Below, one piece after another: positions 1-8,785 of a DNA stretch of 64,000 nt (the stretch's first letter is position 1; every line of letters begins with the position of its first letter). The position numbers and the translations under genes are program-made. The notes beneath the pieces were generated by a model. That model saw nothing but the letters and a program-made list of their open reading frames with translations. It did no database searches and was not told where the DNA came from. The stretch spans positions 1-64,000 of the forward strand of contig CALBQR010000019.1 of the NCBI GenBank assembly GCA_937899895.1, given 5' to 3'. Source of the DNA: an uncultured Alistipes sp. (GTDB taxonomy: Bacteria; Bacteroidota; Bacteroidia; Bacteroidales; Rikenellaceae).

Positions 1-393
1 AGATTTCAATATCCACCCCTTTCTTTTATCAGCTAATTCAATAGAATACCAATTTGAAATTTCATCATTGATTTTTATGATATTCCCTACAGTTAACTGC
101 ATTACAGAATTGGAGTTTTCTTCTGGAACTGTTCGTACTCGGCTTCCAAGGGAAATTGCGTTTTTGTCGTCCACAAAAATACCAAAGGCTATGGTTCCGG
201 TTAAAAATAGGGCAAAGATAATAGCAAAGGTAATAATTCCAGATTTTCGCTTTAGAATTGAACATAAAATTATAAAAAATAAAGAACTTAAACTAATTAC
301 AACTGTAGCAACAAAAAGAAGAATTATAATTCGTTTTTCTTTTAGTTTTTCTTCTTGTTCACTAATATATTTGTTGAATTTTTCTTTTTGGTA
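1..393 (-). pseudogene. C-terminal piece of a two-TM, SH3-domain protein (BatE-like), truncated at both ends
   Basis: The minus strand is open from position 393 to the window edge (131 codons) in the frame whose last codon is at 1-3. It starts right after an in-frame TGA (394-396), and the first 80 codons contain no ATG, GTG or TTG, so the 5' part is missing or frame-shifted. The translation has a charged Lys/Glu-rich stretch, two hydrophobic segments (about residues 22-47 and 50-74), then an SH3b-like domain with NWYSIELAD and KGWIL. TPR-TM-TM-SH3 is the layout of BatE-type aerotolerance proteins, so this could be such a C-terminus; this is homology by eye. The DNA is far more AT-rich than the window after 1000. 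The 3' end lies outside the window. Confidence 0.5.
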
Positions 394-611
394 TCAGGCT
401 ATTTAATGGCTAAAAATGCTTATAAGAGACAAAATGAATTGTCTAAAATATCGATTACAAAAGAATCAATTAAGTTTATATATAATAAATATAAAAGTAT
501 AAATAATATCTATTGTTTGAATTGTTTATACAATTTGCCTTGATAAAGTGAATAAAACTAATTTAAAAAAGAAAGAAAGAGAAAATAAAAAAATTTTCAA
601 AAAAATGAAAA
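394..611. other. AT-rich stretch with no recognisable gene
   Basis: Both strands are broken by stop codons. A 62-codon plus-strand ORF ending at 543 shows no recognisable motif and overlaps the minus-strand SH3 protein. No terminator or promoter of the host type is visible. Poly-A and poly-T tracts dominate 560-610. Confidence 0.5.
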
Positions 612-667
612 TTCCCTCTTGACAAAAGCACAAAGATGTGCTATAATAGAAGGAACCAAAGAGGGAA
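612..667 (+). promoter_or_regulatory. Perfect sigma70/sigmaA-type promoter enclosed by inverted repeats
   Basis: TTGACA at 619-624 and TATAAT at 642-647 are separated by exactly 17 bases, a perfect match to the consensus used outside Bacteroidota. A 9-bp perfect inverted repeat, TTCCCTCTT (612-620) with AAGAGGGAA (659-667), encloses the promoter. GCACA (628-632) with TGTGC (637-641) lies in the spacer. Both could be operators or RNA stems. All other promoters seen in this window fit TAnnTTTG, so this one is foreign in type. Confidence 0.75.
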
Positions 668-706
668 CAAGCAAGACCATCATCCCTCGGCGGTTACCGC
701 TATATC

Positions 707-758
707 AAAAGGAGGATACACCATGATTCGCATAGAAAAAACATGGATGAAAATGTAA
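707..758 (+). other. Strong Shine-Dalgarno and an 11-codon reading frame
   Basis: AAAAGGAGG at 707-715 lies 7 bases before an ATG at 723. The frame reads only 11 codons to a TAA at 756-758. A strong Shine-Dalgarno is typical of Firmicutes and unusual for Bacteroidota, whose start sites generally lack one. The frame either is a leader peptide or was the start of a gene cut off where the methyltransferase fragment begins in another frame at about 740. Confidence 0.5.
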
Positions 759-934
759 TATTTGGCTCAGAATTTGACCCATCAATGTATCGTATTGGTT
801 TAATGAATATGATTTTGCATAATATCAAGCCAAAGAACATTAAATTAAGAGATTCTTTATCGAAAGACGCTCAAGAAGAAGATATATATATAATTCTAGA
901 TTTAGATAAATTTTATAATTTTTCAAAATCATAG
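743..934 (+). pseudogene. Fragment of a type I restriction-modification N6-adenine methyltransferase (HsdM)
   Basis: The 63-residue frame contains GSEFDPSMYRIGLMNMILHN and then RDSLSKDAQEEDIY. This matches the stretch of HsdM-type methylases where the AdoMet-binding fold reads (G)xExDxxMxRIGxMNMxLHxI...DSLS, just before the catalytic NPPF motif. Here the sequence diverges exactly before that motif (IILDLDKFYNF in place of ILANPPF), and both flanks are absent. It is therefore an inactive scrap, about 50 residues of a ~500-residue protein. It is AT-rich like the rest of 1-960 and lies in a different frame from the ATG at 723. Confidence 0.6.
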
Positions 935-1035
935 CAAAAAAATCGCAAAAAATGCAATTTTTCTCGTTTTTGCCCCCAAATTCCCCTTCAAACTGCACCA
1001 AAGTGGGGTGGCGCAATGCCTAAATGCAACTCACG

Positions 1036-2871
1036 TTATGCCAACTGCTGCATCGCAATCAGCTTGGCATAGATGCCATCTGCGGCCATCAGCTCGGTGT
1101 GGGTGCCCTGTTCGGCAATGCGGCCGTGGTCGATTACCAAAATGCGGTCGGCATTGTGGATCGTACTCAAACGGTGGGCAATGATGATCGACGTGCGACC
1201 TTCGAGCAGCGTATTGAGAGCCTCCTGCACCAACTGCTCGCTCTCGGTATCGAGTGCCGAGGTGGCCTCGTCGAGGATCAAAATCGGCGGATTCTTCAAC
1301 ACCGCGCGAGCAATGCTCAATCGCTGACGCTGACCACCCGAAAGTTTCATACCGCGATCGCCGATGTTGGTCGCATAGCCCTCGGCACACTCGGTGATGA
1401 AGTTATGCGCATTGGCAATACGTGCCGCCGCCTCGACCTCGGCATCCGTAGCGGTGGGGCGACCCATACGGATATTCTCGGCGATGGTGTCGTTGAAGAG
1501 GATCGTCTCCTGCGAAACTACACCTATATTGGCATTGAGCGAGTCGAGCGTATAATTTTTAATGTTGCGGCCGTCGATCACGATTTCACCCGACGTAACA
1601 TCGTAGAAACGAGGAATAAGGTCGGCCGTGGTCGATTTGCCGCCACCCGACGGACCTACCAGAGCGATCGTCTCGCCCTTGCGAATGGTGAAGTTCAGCC
1701 CGTCGATAACCTCGCGATCGGCCTCGTACGAGAAATGGACATTGCGGAACTCGATCTGCTGACTGAATTCGCCCAATTCGACTGCATTCTCTGCCTCGGT
1801 AACCTCACTCTTGGTGTCGAGCAGACTGAACACGCGGTCGCCGGCGGCGATGCCCTGATTGATATTTGCGAAGGCATCCATAAAAGAACGCACGGGGCGC
1901 GTAATCTGCGAGAAGATAGCAAGATAGGCGATAAATCCTGCGCCTGTCAGTGAGCCATTGACAACCAACACTCCGCCATAAACGAGCAGACCTGCGGCGG
2001 CCATAATGCCCAAAAATTCGCTCATCGGTGAGGCCATCTGCTGCTTGCGGGCCATCGAGAGGGTGATGCGCGAGAATTGCTCGTTGATCTTATGGAATTT
2101 CGAGCGCATAAAGTCGATTGCGTTGTAGCTGCGCACAATCTTCACGCCCGTCAGCGATTCGTCGATCACGCTCACCATCTCGCCCATACTCTCCTGACCT
2201 TTGCGGGCGGGGTGGCGCAGACGCTTGACGATGGTGCCGATGATGACTGCAACGATTGGCAGATAGACGGCTGCAAAGACACTCAACTTGGTCGAAATCT
2301 GCAACATACCGATCAGATAGCCGATAATGAGCAGCGGATCGCGGAAGGCAACCTGCAAGGTGTTGGTGATGCAGAACTGCACGACCATAACGTCAGAAGT
2401 GATCTTCGAGATGATATCGCCCTTGCGCTCATTGCTGAAAAAGCCCACGTGCAGACCCATCACATTGTCAAATACCGAGTTGCGGATACGTTGCAGCGTG
2501 CGGATGCGCATCTTCTCCATAGTCCATTGCGCCAAATATCGCGACAGATTGCTGATGAAAGCCGATGTCGAGATGATCACCGCCAGCACAACCATCACAT
2601 CAACAGCCGAAAAGTCGGTGCCGTGAATCAGATAGAGCAGATGTCCCACAAAGAGATAGAAGTAGTCCATCGAAAATTCGAGCGGCGGTAGAGTCTCGAC
2701 CGCAGCGATCTGATTGACCCCCTCGACATTGAACAATGCGCTGACGATCGGGATGATCATCACGAAGTTGAAGGTGTTGAAGATGGCGTAAAAGATCGAA
2801 AAAATGAAATATGGTATGGCGTATTTCTCGATTGGCGAGGCGAAACCGAGCAGTCGCAAATATGTTTTCAT
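1036..2871 (-). CDS. ABC exporter half-transporter, MsbA/lipid-export type
   Basis: 611-residue fused membrane and ATPase protein of the ABCB type. The N-terminal ~350 residues hold about six hydrophobic helices of the type 1 exporter fold. The ATPase follows with Walker A GPSGGGKST (about 406-414), Q-loop VSQE (about 453), signature LSGGQ (510-514), Walker B ILILDEATSALD and H-loop AHRLS (about 565). It would work as a homodimer in the inner membrane, exporting lipid or another hydrophobic substrate. Similarity to MsbA-like proteins is clear, but the substrate cannot be read from sequence. It is transcribed alone, divergently from trpS, with a TACTTTTG box 37 bp before the start. It is the first gene with host-like composition after the AT-rich window start. 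Confidence 0.9.
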   Translation of the reverse strand: MKTYLRLLGFASPIEKYAIPYFIFSIFYAIFNTFNFVMIIPIVSALFNVEGVNQIAAVETLPPLEFSMDYFYLFVGHLLYLIHGTDFSAVDVMVVLAVIISTSAFISNLSRYLAQWTMEKMRIRTLQRIRNSVFDNVMGLHVGFFSNERKGDIISKITSDVMVVQFCITNTLQVAFRDPLLIIGYLIGMLQISTKLSVFAAVYLPIVAVIIGTIVKRLRHPARKGQESMGEMVSVIDESLTGVKIVRSYNAIDFMRSKFHKINEQFSRITLSMARKQQMASPMSEFLGIMAAAGLLVYGGVLVVNGSLTGAGFIAYLAIFSQITRPVRSFMDAFANINQGIAAGDRVFSLLDTKSEVTEAENAVELGEFSQQIEFRNVHFSYEADREVIDGLNFTIRKGETIALVGPSGGGKSTTADLIPRFYDVTSGEIVIDGRNIKNYTLDSLNANIGVVSQETILFNDTIAENIRMGRPTATDAEVEAAARIANAHNFITECAEGYATNIGDRGMKLSGGQRQRLSIARAVLKNPPILILDEATSALDTESEQLVQEALNTLLEGRTSIIIAHRLSTIHNADRILVIDHGRIAEQGTHTELMAADGIYAKLIAMQQLA

Positions 2872-2907
2872 ATCGATTAAGTTGAATACTTTAATTAATA
2901 TACGCTA

Positions 2908-2915
2908 CAAAAGTA
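2908..2915 (-). promoter_or_regulatory. Bacteroidota -7 box TACTTTTG for the ABC exporter
   Basis: TACTTTTG on the minus strand fits TAnnTTTG and lies 37 bp upstream of the ATG at 2871. No clear TTTG at the -33 position. Confidence 0.5.
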
Positions 2916-2936
2916 CGATTTTCCCAATAAATTAAG

Positions 2937-2944
2937 TAATTTTG
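2937..2944 (+). promoter_or_regulatory. Bacteroidota -7 box TAATTTTG for trpS
   Basis: TAATTTTG fits TAnnTTTG and lies 40 bp before the trpS ATG. It would drive the trpS - CLC - ABC importer operon. Confidence 0.55.
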
Positions 2945-2983
2945 TGCTAAATTTGATAAATATAAACACAAAACTATACCATT

Positions 2984-3973
2984 ATGGAAACAGTTCTGAG
3001 CGGAATCCGCCCCACCGGACAGTTACACTTGGGTAACTATTTCGGCGCACTTCGTAACTTTACAAAGATGCAACACACCGATCGTTGCTTCTTCTTCATA
3101 GCTGACTATCACGCGCTTACTACGCATCCCGACCCCACGTCGCTGCACGGTAACGTGCGCCATATTCTGGCTGAATATCTGGCCGCAGGCCTTGATCCCA
3201 ACGTGGCTACGATCTACGTTCAAAGCGATGTGCCCGAAGTAGCCGAGCTCTCGTTGCTGCTCTCGATGCACGCCTACGTGGGCGAATTGGAGCGTACAGC
3301 CTCGTTTAAGGATAAGGTGCGCAAGAATCCCAACAACGTAAATGCCGGTCTGTTGTGCTATCCCGTGCTGATGGCATCGGATATTCTGTTGCATCGTGCA
3401 ACTCGCGTGCCTGTTGGTAAGGATCAGGAGCAGCACTTGGAGCTGACGCGTCTCTACGCACGTCGTTTCAACTCGATTTATGGCGTGGAGTTCTTCCCCG
3501 AAAGCCAGCCCTACAATTTCGGCGAGGATCTTGTTAAGATTCCCGGTCTTGACGGTAGCGGAAAGATGGGTAAGAGCGAGGGTAACTGCATCTACCTCTC
3601 GGATGAGGATAATGTAATCCGCAAGAAGGTGATGAAGGCGGTAACGGATTCGGGTCCGACCGAGCCTAACTCGCCCATTTCGGAACCTATCGCCAATATT
3701 TTTGCAATTATGAAGGCCGTTTCGGAACCCGATACATTGCAGTTCTTCAAAGAAAGGTACGCAGATTGCTCGATTCGCTATGGCGATTTGAAGAAGCAGC
3801 TGGCCGAGGATGTGATCCGCACGGTTGCTCCGATCCGCGAGCGTATCAAGGAGATCAAGGCCGATGAGGCATATTTGAGCCGCGTTGTTGCCGAGGGTGC
3901 CGAGAAGGCGCGTGCAAGTGCAGCTGCAACGGTTGCCGAGGTACGCCGCATTATGGGTATCTACAAGATGTAA
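2984..3973 (+). CDS. trpS: Tryptophanyl-tRNA synthetase
   Basis: Charges tRNA-Trp with tryptophan in the cytoplasm. This 329-residue protein has the normal length for bacterial TrpRS. The class I HIGH motif is HLGN at residues 15-18 after the diagnostic GIRPTGQLH start, and the KMSKS motif is KMGKS at 194-198. The DHALT-type stretch (DYHALTTHPD) is also typical. The start is fixed by the conserved N-terminus. It is the first gene of a plus-strand run; the CLC gene begins 28 bp after its stop. Confidence 0.97.
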   Translation: METVLSGIRPTGQLHLGNYFGALRNFTKMQHTDRCFFFIADYHALTTHPDPTSLHGNVRHILAEYLAAGLDPNVATIYVQSDVPEVAELSLLLSMHAYVGELERTASFKDKVRKNPNNVNAGLLCYPVLMASDILLHRATRVPVGKDQEQHLELTRLYARRFNSIYGVEFFPESQPYNFGEDLVKIPGLDGSGKMGKSEGNCIYLSDEDNVIRKKVMKAVTDSGPTEPNSPISEPIANIFAIMKAVSEPDTLQFFKERYADCSIRYGDLKKQLAEDVIRTVAPIRERIKEIKADEAYLSRVVAEGAEKARASAAATVAEVRRIMGIYKM

Positions 3974-4001
3974 AATGTTGTAAATTATAAAAATAGCACT
4001 T

Positions 4002-5801
4002 ATGGCGCGTCGTCGCTACGAGAGATTCTATCAATATTATTTGTGGCTGACCCACCGTTTGTCGGATCGTCAGCTGATGATGGTATTGGCTGTTGTTGTA
4101 GGTATTGCAGCGGGTCTGGGTACCTACATCTTCGAGGTGTTGTTGCACTTTATCCGTGAGGGTTTGGTCAATTGGTTCCGCGTCGAGCGAGCACAGTTCC
4201 TCTATCTGATCTATCCTGCGATCGGTATCATTTTGGCAACGCTCTTTGTCAAGTATATTGTCAAGGATAATATTTCGGAGGGTGTTACCCGCGTGTTGTA
4301 TGCAATGTCGCGTACCAACTCGCGTATTCGCGGCCATAACTGCTGGACCTCGGTCGTTGGTGGTGCTACGACTATCGGCTTTGGTGGTTCGGTCGGTCCG
4401 GAGGCCCCGATTGTGCTGACGGGTGCAGCGATCGGCTCGAATATTGGTAAGCTGGCGCGTCTGAACTACAAGAATGTAACGCTACTGCTCTGCTGTGGTG
4501 CAGGTGCGGCTCTGGCGGCGATCTTCAAAGCGCCGATTACGGGCGTGGTTTTTGTGTTGGAGATCCTGATGCTCGATATCACAATCGGCTCGGTTACGCC
4601 ATTGCTGATCGCTTCGCTGTCGGCTACGACGTTGGCAATTATGTTGCGAGGCTTCGATCCGATTTTGCCTGTAACGCTCTCGATATCAGATAAATTTGAG
4701 TTGGCGCAGATCCCGATGTTTATCATCTTGGGCGTGCTGTGCGGCTTGATGTCCTTCTACTTCACCTCGGTCAATACGGCCGTCGGTCGTTTCTTCCGCC
4801 GATTTGATTCGCAGTATAAGAAGTGGGCAGTGGGAGGTGTGTTGATTGGTGTGCTGATCTTCATCTTCCCGCCGCTTTATGGTGAGGGTTATGAGGCGAT
4901 GACCGCCCTGATGCGCGGTGAGCCGCAGTCGCTGTTTGATAAGTCGCTCTTCTTCCGTTTCAGCTCGATTGAGTGGGTGGTAATTCTCTTTGTGGTTGCT
5001 ACGATGCTCTTTAAGGTGGTTGCGATGGCTGCGACCAACTCGGCCGGCGGTGTGGGTGGTACGTTTGCGCCGTCGCTGTTTGTCGGCTCGTTTATTGGCG
5101 CATTGACAGCTCTGGTTTTCAATATGATATTCCGTTGGGCGGGCTTCGAGATGCAGCTCTCGATCGTGTCGTTCACGCTGGTCGGAATGGCGGGCGTAAT
5201 GGCGGGCGTGATGAATGCTCCGCTGACCTCGATCTTCCTTATTGCCGAGCTGTCGAATGGTTACGAACTATTTATCCCGCTGATGATTACCGCGTCGATC
5301 TCGTTCGCTGTGGATTACTATCTCAACCCCGATTCGATCTATACCAAGCAGTTGCGCGAGCGTGGCGAGTTGCTGACGCATAACAAGGATCAATCGGTGC
5401 TGGTCTTCCTGCATATTGATCGATTGATGGAGACCGACTTCCTGCGTATTGATGAGTCATTTACGTTGGGCGATCTGGTCAAGATCATCTCGAAGGCGCA
5501 CCGCAATATCTTCCCCGTTGTCGATGACGACGATGATCTGTTGGGCGTTGTTCAGCTTGATGACCTGCGAGCCGATATGTTCAGCCGCGATAAATATTCG
5601 ACTCCGATTACCCACTATATGATCCAACCGCCCGATAAGATTCTGCCCCAGGAGCAGATGCAGAGCGTGTTGGAGAAGTTCGAGGATAATAAGACGTGGA
5701 TGTTGCCCGTAGTCGATAAGCAAAATCACTATCTGGGCTTTATCTCGAAGTCGCGTATCTTGGCGGCCTACCGCGATCAGCTGGTCGAGATCAGCCAGTA
5801 A
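4002..5801 (+). CDS. CLC-family chloride channel with tandem CBS domains
   Basis: 599-residue inner-membrane protein: an 18-helix CLC core (about 20-440) followed by two CBS domains (about 465-590). The anion-pathway motif appears as GGSVGPEAP (129-137) and the later GGVGGTFAPSLFVGS. Residue 131, at the position of the external gating glutamate (E148 in E. coli ClC-ec1), is valine. At the internal proton glutamate (E203) the sequence VLEIL puts isoleucine 188 after E187. Loss of both glutamates in the family goes with passive chloride conduction rather than Cl-/H+ exchange. Alignment is by eye. It sits between trpS and a metal-complex importer, with gaps of 28 and 24 bp. Confidence 0.9.
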   Translation: MARRRYERFYQYYLWLTHRLSDRQLMMVLAVVVGIAAGLGTYIFEVLLHFIREGLVNWFRVERAQFLYLIYPAIGIILATLFVKYIVKDNISEGVTRVLYAMSRTNSRIRGHNCWTSVVGGATTIGFGGSVGPEAPIVLTGAAIGSNIGKLARLNYKNVTLLLCCGAGAALAAIFKAPITGVVFVLEILMLDITIGSVTPLLIASLSATTLAIMLRGFDPILPVTLSISDKFELAQIPMFIILGVLCGLMSFYFTSVNTAVGRFFRRFDSQYKKWAVGGVLIGVLIFIFPPLYGEGYEAMTALMRGEPQSLFDKSLFFRFSSIEWVVILFVVATMLFKVVAMAATNSAGGVGGTFAPSLFVGSFIGALTALVFNMIFRWAGFEMQLSIVSFTLVGMAGVMAGVMNAPLTSIFLIAELSNGYELFIPLMITASISFAVDYYLNPDSIYTKQLRERGELLTHNKDQSVLVFLHIDRLMETDFLRIDESFTLGDLVKIISKAHRNIFPVVDDDDDLLGVVQLDDLRADMFSRDKYSTPITHYMIQPPDKILPQEQMQSVLEKFEDNKTWMLPVVDKQNHYLGFISKSRILAAYRDQLVEISQ

Positions 5802-5825
5802 CCACTTGTAAAAGGCTAACCCGCT

Positions 5826-6986
5826 ATGAAACATCTCTCGGTTGCTCTTTGGAACCTGCTGTGCGTCATCGTTTTAGGTGCGTGTGGCAGTGGCGAGGTG
5901 TGCTCGATGGAGGAGTTCTCGCAGGTGCGTTACGCGCCTGCCTATGCTTCGGGTTTCGATATTCGAGGTGCGGAGGGTGTTGCGAGTACGATCATTACGG
6001 CACGCAATCCTTGGCAGGGTGCCGAGGACGTTGAGCAGCAGCTGCTGATTGCCCGCAATGGCGAGAAGGCTCCCAAAGGCTTTGTTGGTCAGGTGCTTAA
6101 TGGCGAGGCGCGAAGAGTTGTCTGTATGTCTTCGACCTATGTGGCGATGATTGATGCGCTCGATTGCGTGGATAGGGTAGTGGGTGTGTCGGGCATCGAC
6201 TACATCTATAACGCTCACATTCAGGCGGCAGCAAAAGAGGGGCGTGTGCGCGATGTCGGCCACGATTCGGATATGAATTTCGAGTTGTTGCTCGCATTGC
6301 AGCCCGATATCGTGCTGATCTATGGCGTTTCGGGTGAGAATGGCACGGCCAATGCCAAACTTAAAGAGTTGGGTATCCCATATTTCTATTTTGGAGATTA
6401 TGTCGAGGAGTCGCCTTTGGGCAAGGCCGAGTGGCTTGTGGCTATGTCCGAGATTCTCGGCGAGAGCGATCGCGGCAAGGAATGTTTCAGCCAAATCGAG
6501 GAGCGTTACTTGTCGATTGTCAATCGCTTAAAGAGCGAGGAGGAGTTGTCGCGCCCGACGGTGATGTTCAATACGCCCTATCGCGATACGTGGTATATGC
6601 CTTCGTCGCGTAGCTATGCCGTTCGATTGGTTGAGGATGCGGGCGGTCGATACATATACGAGGGCAATAGCGGTACGACCTCTACGCCGATCGATTTGGA
6701 GCAGGCATACGTGCTTACGCGCTCGGCAGACTATTGGATCAATATCGGTCAGGTCGCCTCGATTGAGGAACTGAAACGCGCCAATCCCCGTTTTGCCGAT
6801 GCCAAGGCGGTGCGTGAGGGACGTATCTACTCTTCGGATCGCCGTGTAACGGCAGCGGGAGGTAGCGATTTTTGGGAGTCGGCTGTGGTTAATCCCGATG
6901 TGGTGCTGGCTGATTTGGTGGCAATTCTGCATCCCGAACTGAATATTGTCGGCGATGAGCTGACCTACTATAAACGAATCGAATAG
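5826..6986 (+). CDS. Lipoprotein binding component of an iron-siderophore/cobalamin-type ABC importer
   Basis: 386-residue lipoprotein with lipobox LGAC (Cys20), so it is anchored in the membrane facing the periplasm. The remainder resembles class III (BtuF/FhuD-like) binding proteins: two lobes around a long helix, with the N-lobe strand RRVVCMSSTYVAMIDAL and the VVGVSG and PDIVLIYG segments that these proteins share. It should hand a metal chelate (heme, siderophore or corrinoid) to the permease encoded 10 bp downstream. The ligand is not identifiable. No cobalamin riboswitch fits in the 24 bp before it, so it probably relies on the upstream operon promoter. Confidence 0.85.
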   Translation: MKHLSVALWNLLCVIVLGACGSGEVCSMEEFSQVRYAPAYASGFDIRGAEGVASTIITARNPWQGAEDVEQQLLIARNGEKAPKGFVGQVLNGEARRVVCMSSTYVAMIDALDCVDRVVGVSGIDYIYNAHIQAAAKEGRVRDVGHDSDMNFELLLALQPDIVLIYGVSGENGTANAKLKELGIPYFYFGDYVEESPLGKAEWLVAMSEILGESDRGKECFSQIEERYLSIVNRLKSEEELSRPTVMFNTPYRDTWYMPSSRSYAVRLVEDAGGRYIYEGNSGTTSTPIDLEQAYVLTRSADYWINIGQVASIEELKRANPRFADAKAVREGRIYSSDRRVTAAGGSDFWESAVVNPDVVLADLVAILHPELNIVGDELTYYKRIE

Positions 6987-6996
6987 ACTTTTCAAT

Positions 6997-7998
6997 ATGA
7001 CCCGTAATCGATTGTTGTTCATATTTTTATCGCTTGCGTGCGTGGCGTTGCTCCTTGCCGATTTGGCTTTGGGCTCGACCGATATTGCGCTGAAAGAGGT
7101 GTGGGCAGCATTGACGGGAGGCGAGGTCGATGAGGTGGCGCGAGCAATCATCTTGAAGATACGACTGACAAAGGCCGTTGTCGCAGTTGCGGCAGGTGCA
7201 GCATTGTCGGCCAGCGGTCTTGCGATGCAGACCCTATTTCGCAATCCGCTGGCTGGCCCTTATGTGTTGGGTGTGTCGTCGGGTGCGAGCTTGGGTGTCG
7301 CCCTCTTTTTGTTGGGTGCGCCTTTGTTGAATGTCGCAGGCGGGTCGATGATGCAGAGTGTAGGCTTGGCTGGTGCAGCGTGGATCGGCTCGGCACTGAT
7401 TCTTGCGATGGTTCTCGCTGTGAGCCGTCGAATAAAGGATATTATGGTGATCCTGATTTTGGGTATGATGTTCTCGTCGGCGGTCGATTCGGTGGTGCAG
7501 ATACTCCAATATTTGAGCAATGAGGCGGCGTTGAAGGCCTTTGTGGTTTGGACAATGGGCTCGTTGGGCGATGTTACGGGCGAGCAGTTGGTGGTGGTGT
7601 TACCCGTTGTGGTTGTGGGTTTGGTGCTGTCGGTTGCGGCGATTAAACCTCTCAATCTGTTGCTTTTAGGCGAAAATTATGCACGAACGATGGGCCTTAA
7701 TGTGCGTCGTTCGCGAATGATGACCCTCTCGGCGACGGTCCTGCTTGCGGGTACGATAACTGCGTTCTGTGGTCCGATCGGATTTATCGGTTTGGCCGTT
7801 CCGCACGTGGCGCGAATGGTATTCTCGTCGGCCGATCATCGAACGCTGATGCCTGCCTCGATGCTGCTCGGAGCAGTGGTGATGTTGGTTTGCGATCTGG
7901 TTTCCAAGCAGTTGGGTTTTCCTATAAATACTATAACCGCGCTGCTCGGAATACCGATTGTGGTACTTGTTGTTGTACGTAAAAAGAGTCTCTTCTAA
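6997..7998 (+). CDS. FecCD/BtuC-family ABC permease
   Basis: 333-residue hydrophobic protein with 9-10 membrane helices. It carries the family hallmark NPLAGPYVLGVSSGA (about 84-98) and the C-terminal GPIGFIGLAVPHVARM segment that contacts the ATPase. It works as a homodimer forming the inner-membrane pathway for iron-siderophore, heme or vitamin B12. It lies between the binding protein (10 bp) and the ATPase (2 bp), giving a standard B-C-D set. Confidence 0.93.
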   Translation: MTRNRLLFIFLSLACVALLLADLALGSTDIALKEVWAALTGGEVDEVARAIILKIRLTKAVVAVAAGAALSASGLAMQTLFRNPLAGPYVLGVSSGASLGVALFLLGAPLLNVAGGSMMQSVGLAGAAWIGSALILAMVLAVSRRIKDIMVILILGMMFSSAVDSVVQILQYLSNEAALKAFVVWTMGSLGDVTGEQLVVVLPVVVVGLVLSVAAIKPLNLLLLGENYARTMGLNVRRSRMMTLSATVLLAGTITAFCGPIGFIGLAVPHVARMVFSSADHRTLMPASMLLGAVVMLVCDLVSKQLGFPINTITALLGIPIVVLVVVRKKSLF

Positions 7999-8000
7999 CG

Positions 8001-8711
8001 ATGATACGCCTTGAAAATATATCACTCGGTTATGGCACTCGCACTCTGCTGGGCGAGGTGTCGGCACATTTTGCGGAGGGACGGCTGACGGCACTCGTGG
8101 GGCGTAATGGCGCGGGCAAGAGTACGCTTTTGCGCGCATTGGCGGGATTGGAGCCGTTGCAGTCGGGTGCGATTACGATTGGTGGTACTTCGATAGCGGA
8201 GCTTGATGGCTCGGAGGCGGCGCGACGCGTGGCATTTGTGGCTACGGATAAGGTGCGCATTGCCAATCTGCCGTGCGAGGATTTGGTGGCATTGGGCCGT
8301 GCGCCCTACACGAATTGGATTGGTCGTTTGCAGGCGATTGATCGTGAAATTGTGGCCGATGCGCTGGCGAAGGTCGGGATGTCGGAGTTCGCACGCAAGA
8401 CAATGGATCGAATGTCTGACGGTGAGTGTCAGCGAGTTATGATTGCGCGCGCATTGGCGCAACAGACCCCCGTGATCCTGTTGGATGAGCCGACGGCTTT
8501 CCTTGATATGCCCAACCGTTATGAGTTGTGTCGTCTGTTGCAACGCTTGGCGCACGATGAGAAGAAGACGATTATCTTCTCGACCCACGAGCTGGATATT
8601 GCAACGAAGATGTGCGACTCGATTGCTCTGATTGACACGCCAAAACTTCTGCATCTGCCTGCTGCCGAGATGGTTGCAAGTGGCGCAATCGAGCGTCTGT
8701 TTGGGATTTAA
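8001..8711 (+). CDS. ABC importer ATPase, FecE/BtuD type
   Basis: 236-residue ATPase with Walker A GRNGAGKST (34-42), signature MSDGECQRV, Walker B VILLDEPTAFLD and H-loop STHELD. The signature reads SDGE in place of SGGQ, a variant seen in importers of this class. It energises the permease encoded just upstream. It is the last gene of the trpS operon: a long hairpin at 8735-8785 and an intrinsic terminator at 8786-8806 follow. Confidence 0.93.
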   Translation: MIRLENISLGYGTRTLLGEVSAHFAEGRLTALVGRNGAGKSTLLRALAGLEPLQSGAITIGGTSIAELDGSEAARRVAFVATDKVRIANLPCEDLVALGRAPYTNWIGRLQAIDREIVADALAKVGMSEFARKTMDRMSDGECQRVMIARALAQQTPVILLDEPTAFLDMPNRYELCRLLQRLAHDEKKTIIFSTHELDIATKMCDSIALIDTPKLLHLPAAEMVASGAIERLFGI

Positions 8712-8734
8712 TACAGTCTATTATTTTGAATTCT

Positions 8735-8785
8735 CATCATTGGCGGGTGGGTGGCTCGGCCAAAGGCCGACCCACCAATGATGAC
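8735..8785 (+). terminator. Long hairpin after the ABC importer operon
   Basis: A 10-bp perfect outer stem (8735-8744 with 8776-8785) encloses a second stem around CGGCC-AAA-GGCCG and TGGGT/ACCCA. It lies immediately before a classical terminator, so it may protect the transcript 3' end or be a second termination signal. Confidence 0.6.

Noticed and set aside
65..406. Short ATG-initiated frames on both strands near the window start
   Set aside because: The only coherent protein signal here is the minus-strand SH3/TM frame listed as a pseudogene.
5802..5825. Cobalamin riboswitch before the BtuF-like gene
   Set aside because: Only 24 bp separate it from the CLC gene, too short for the aptamer.
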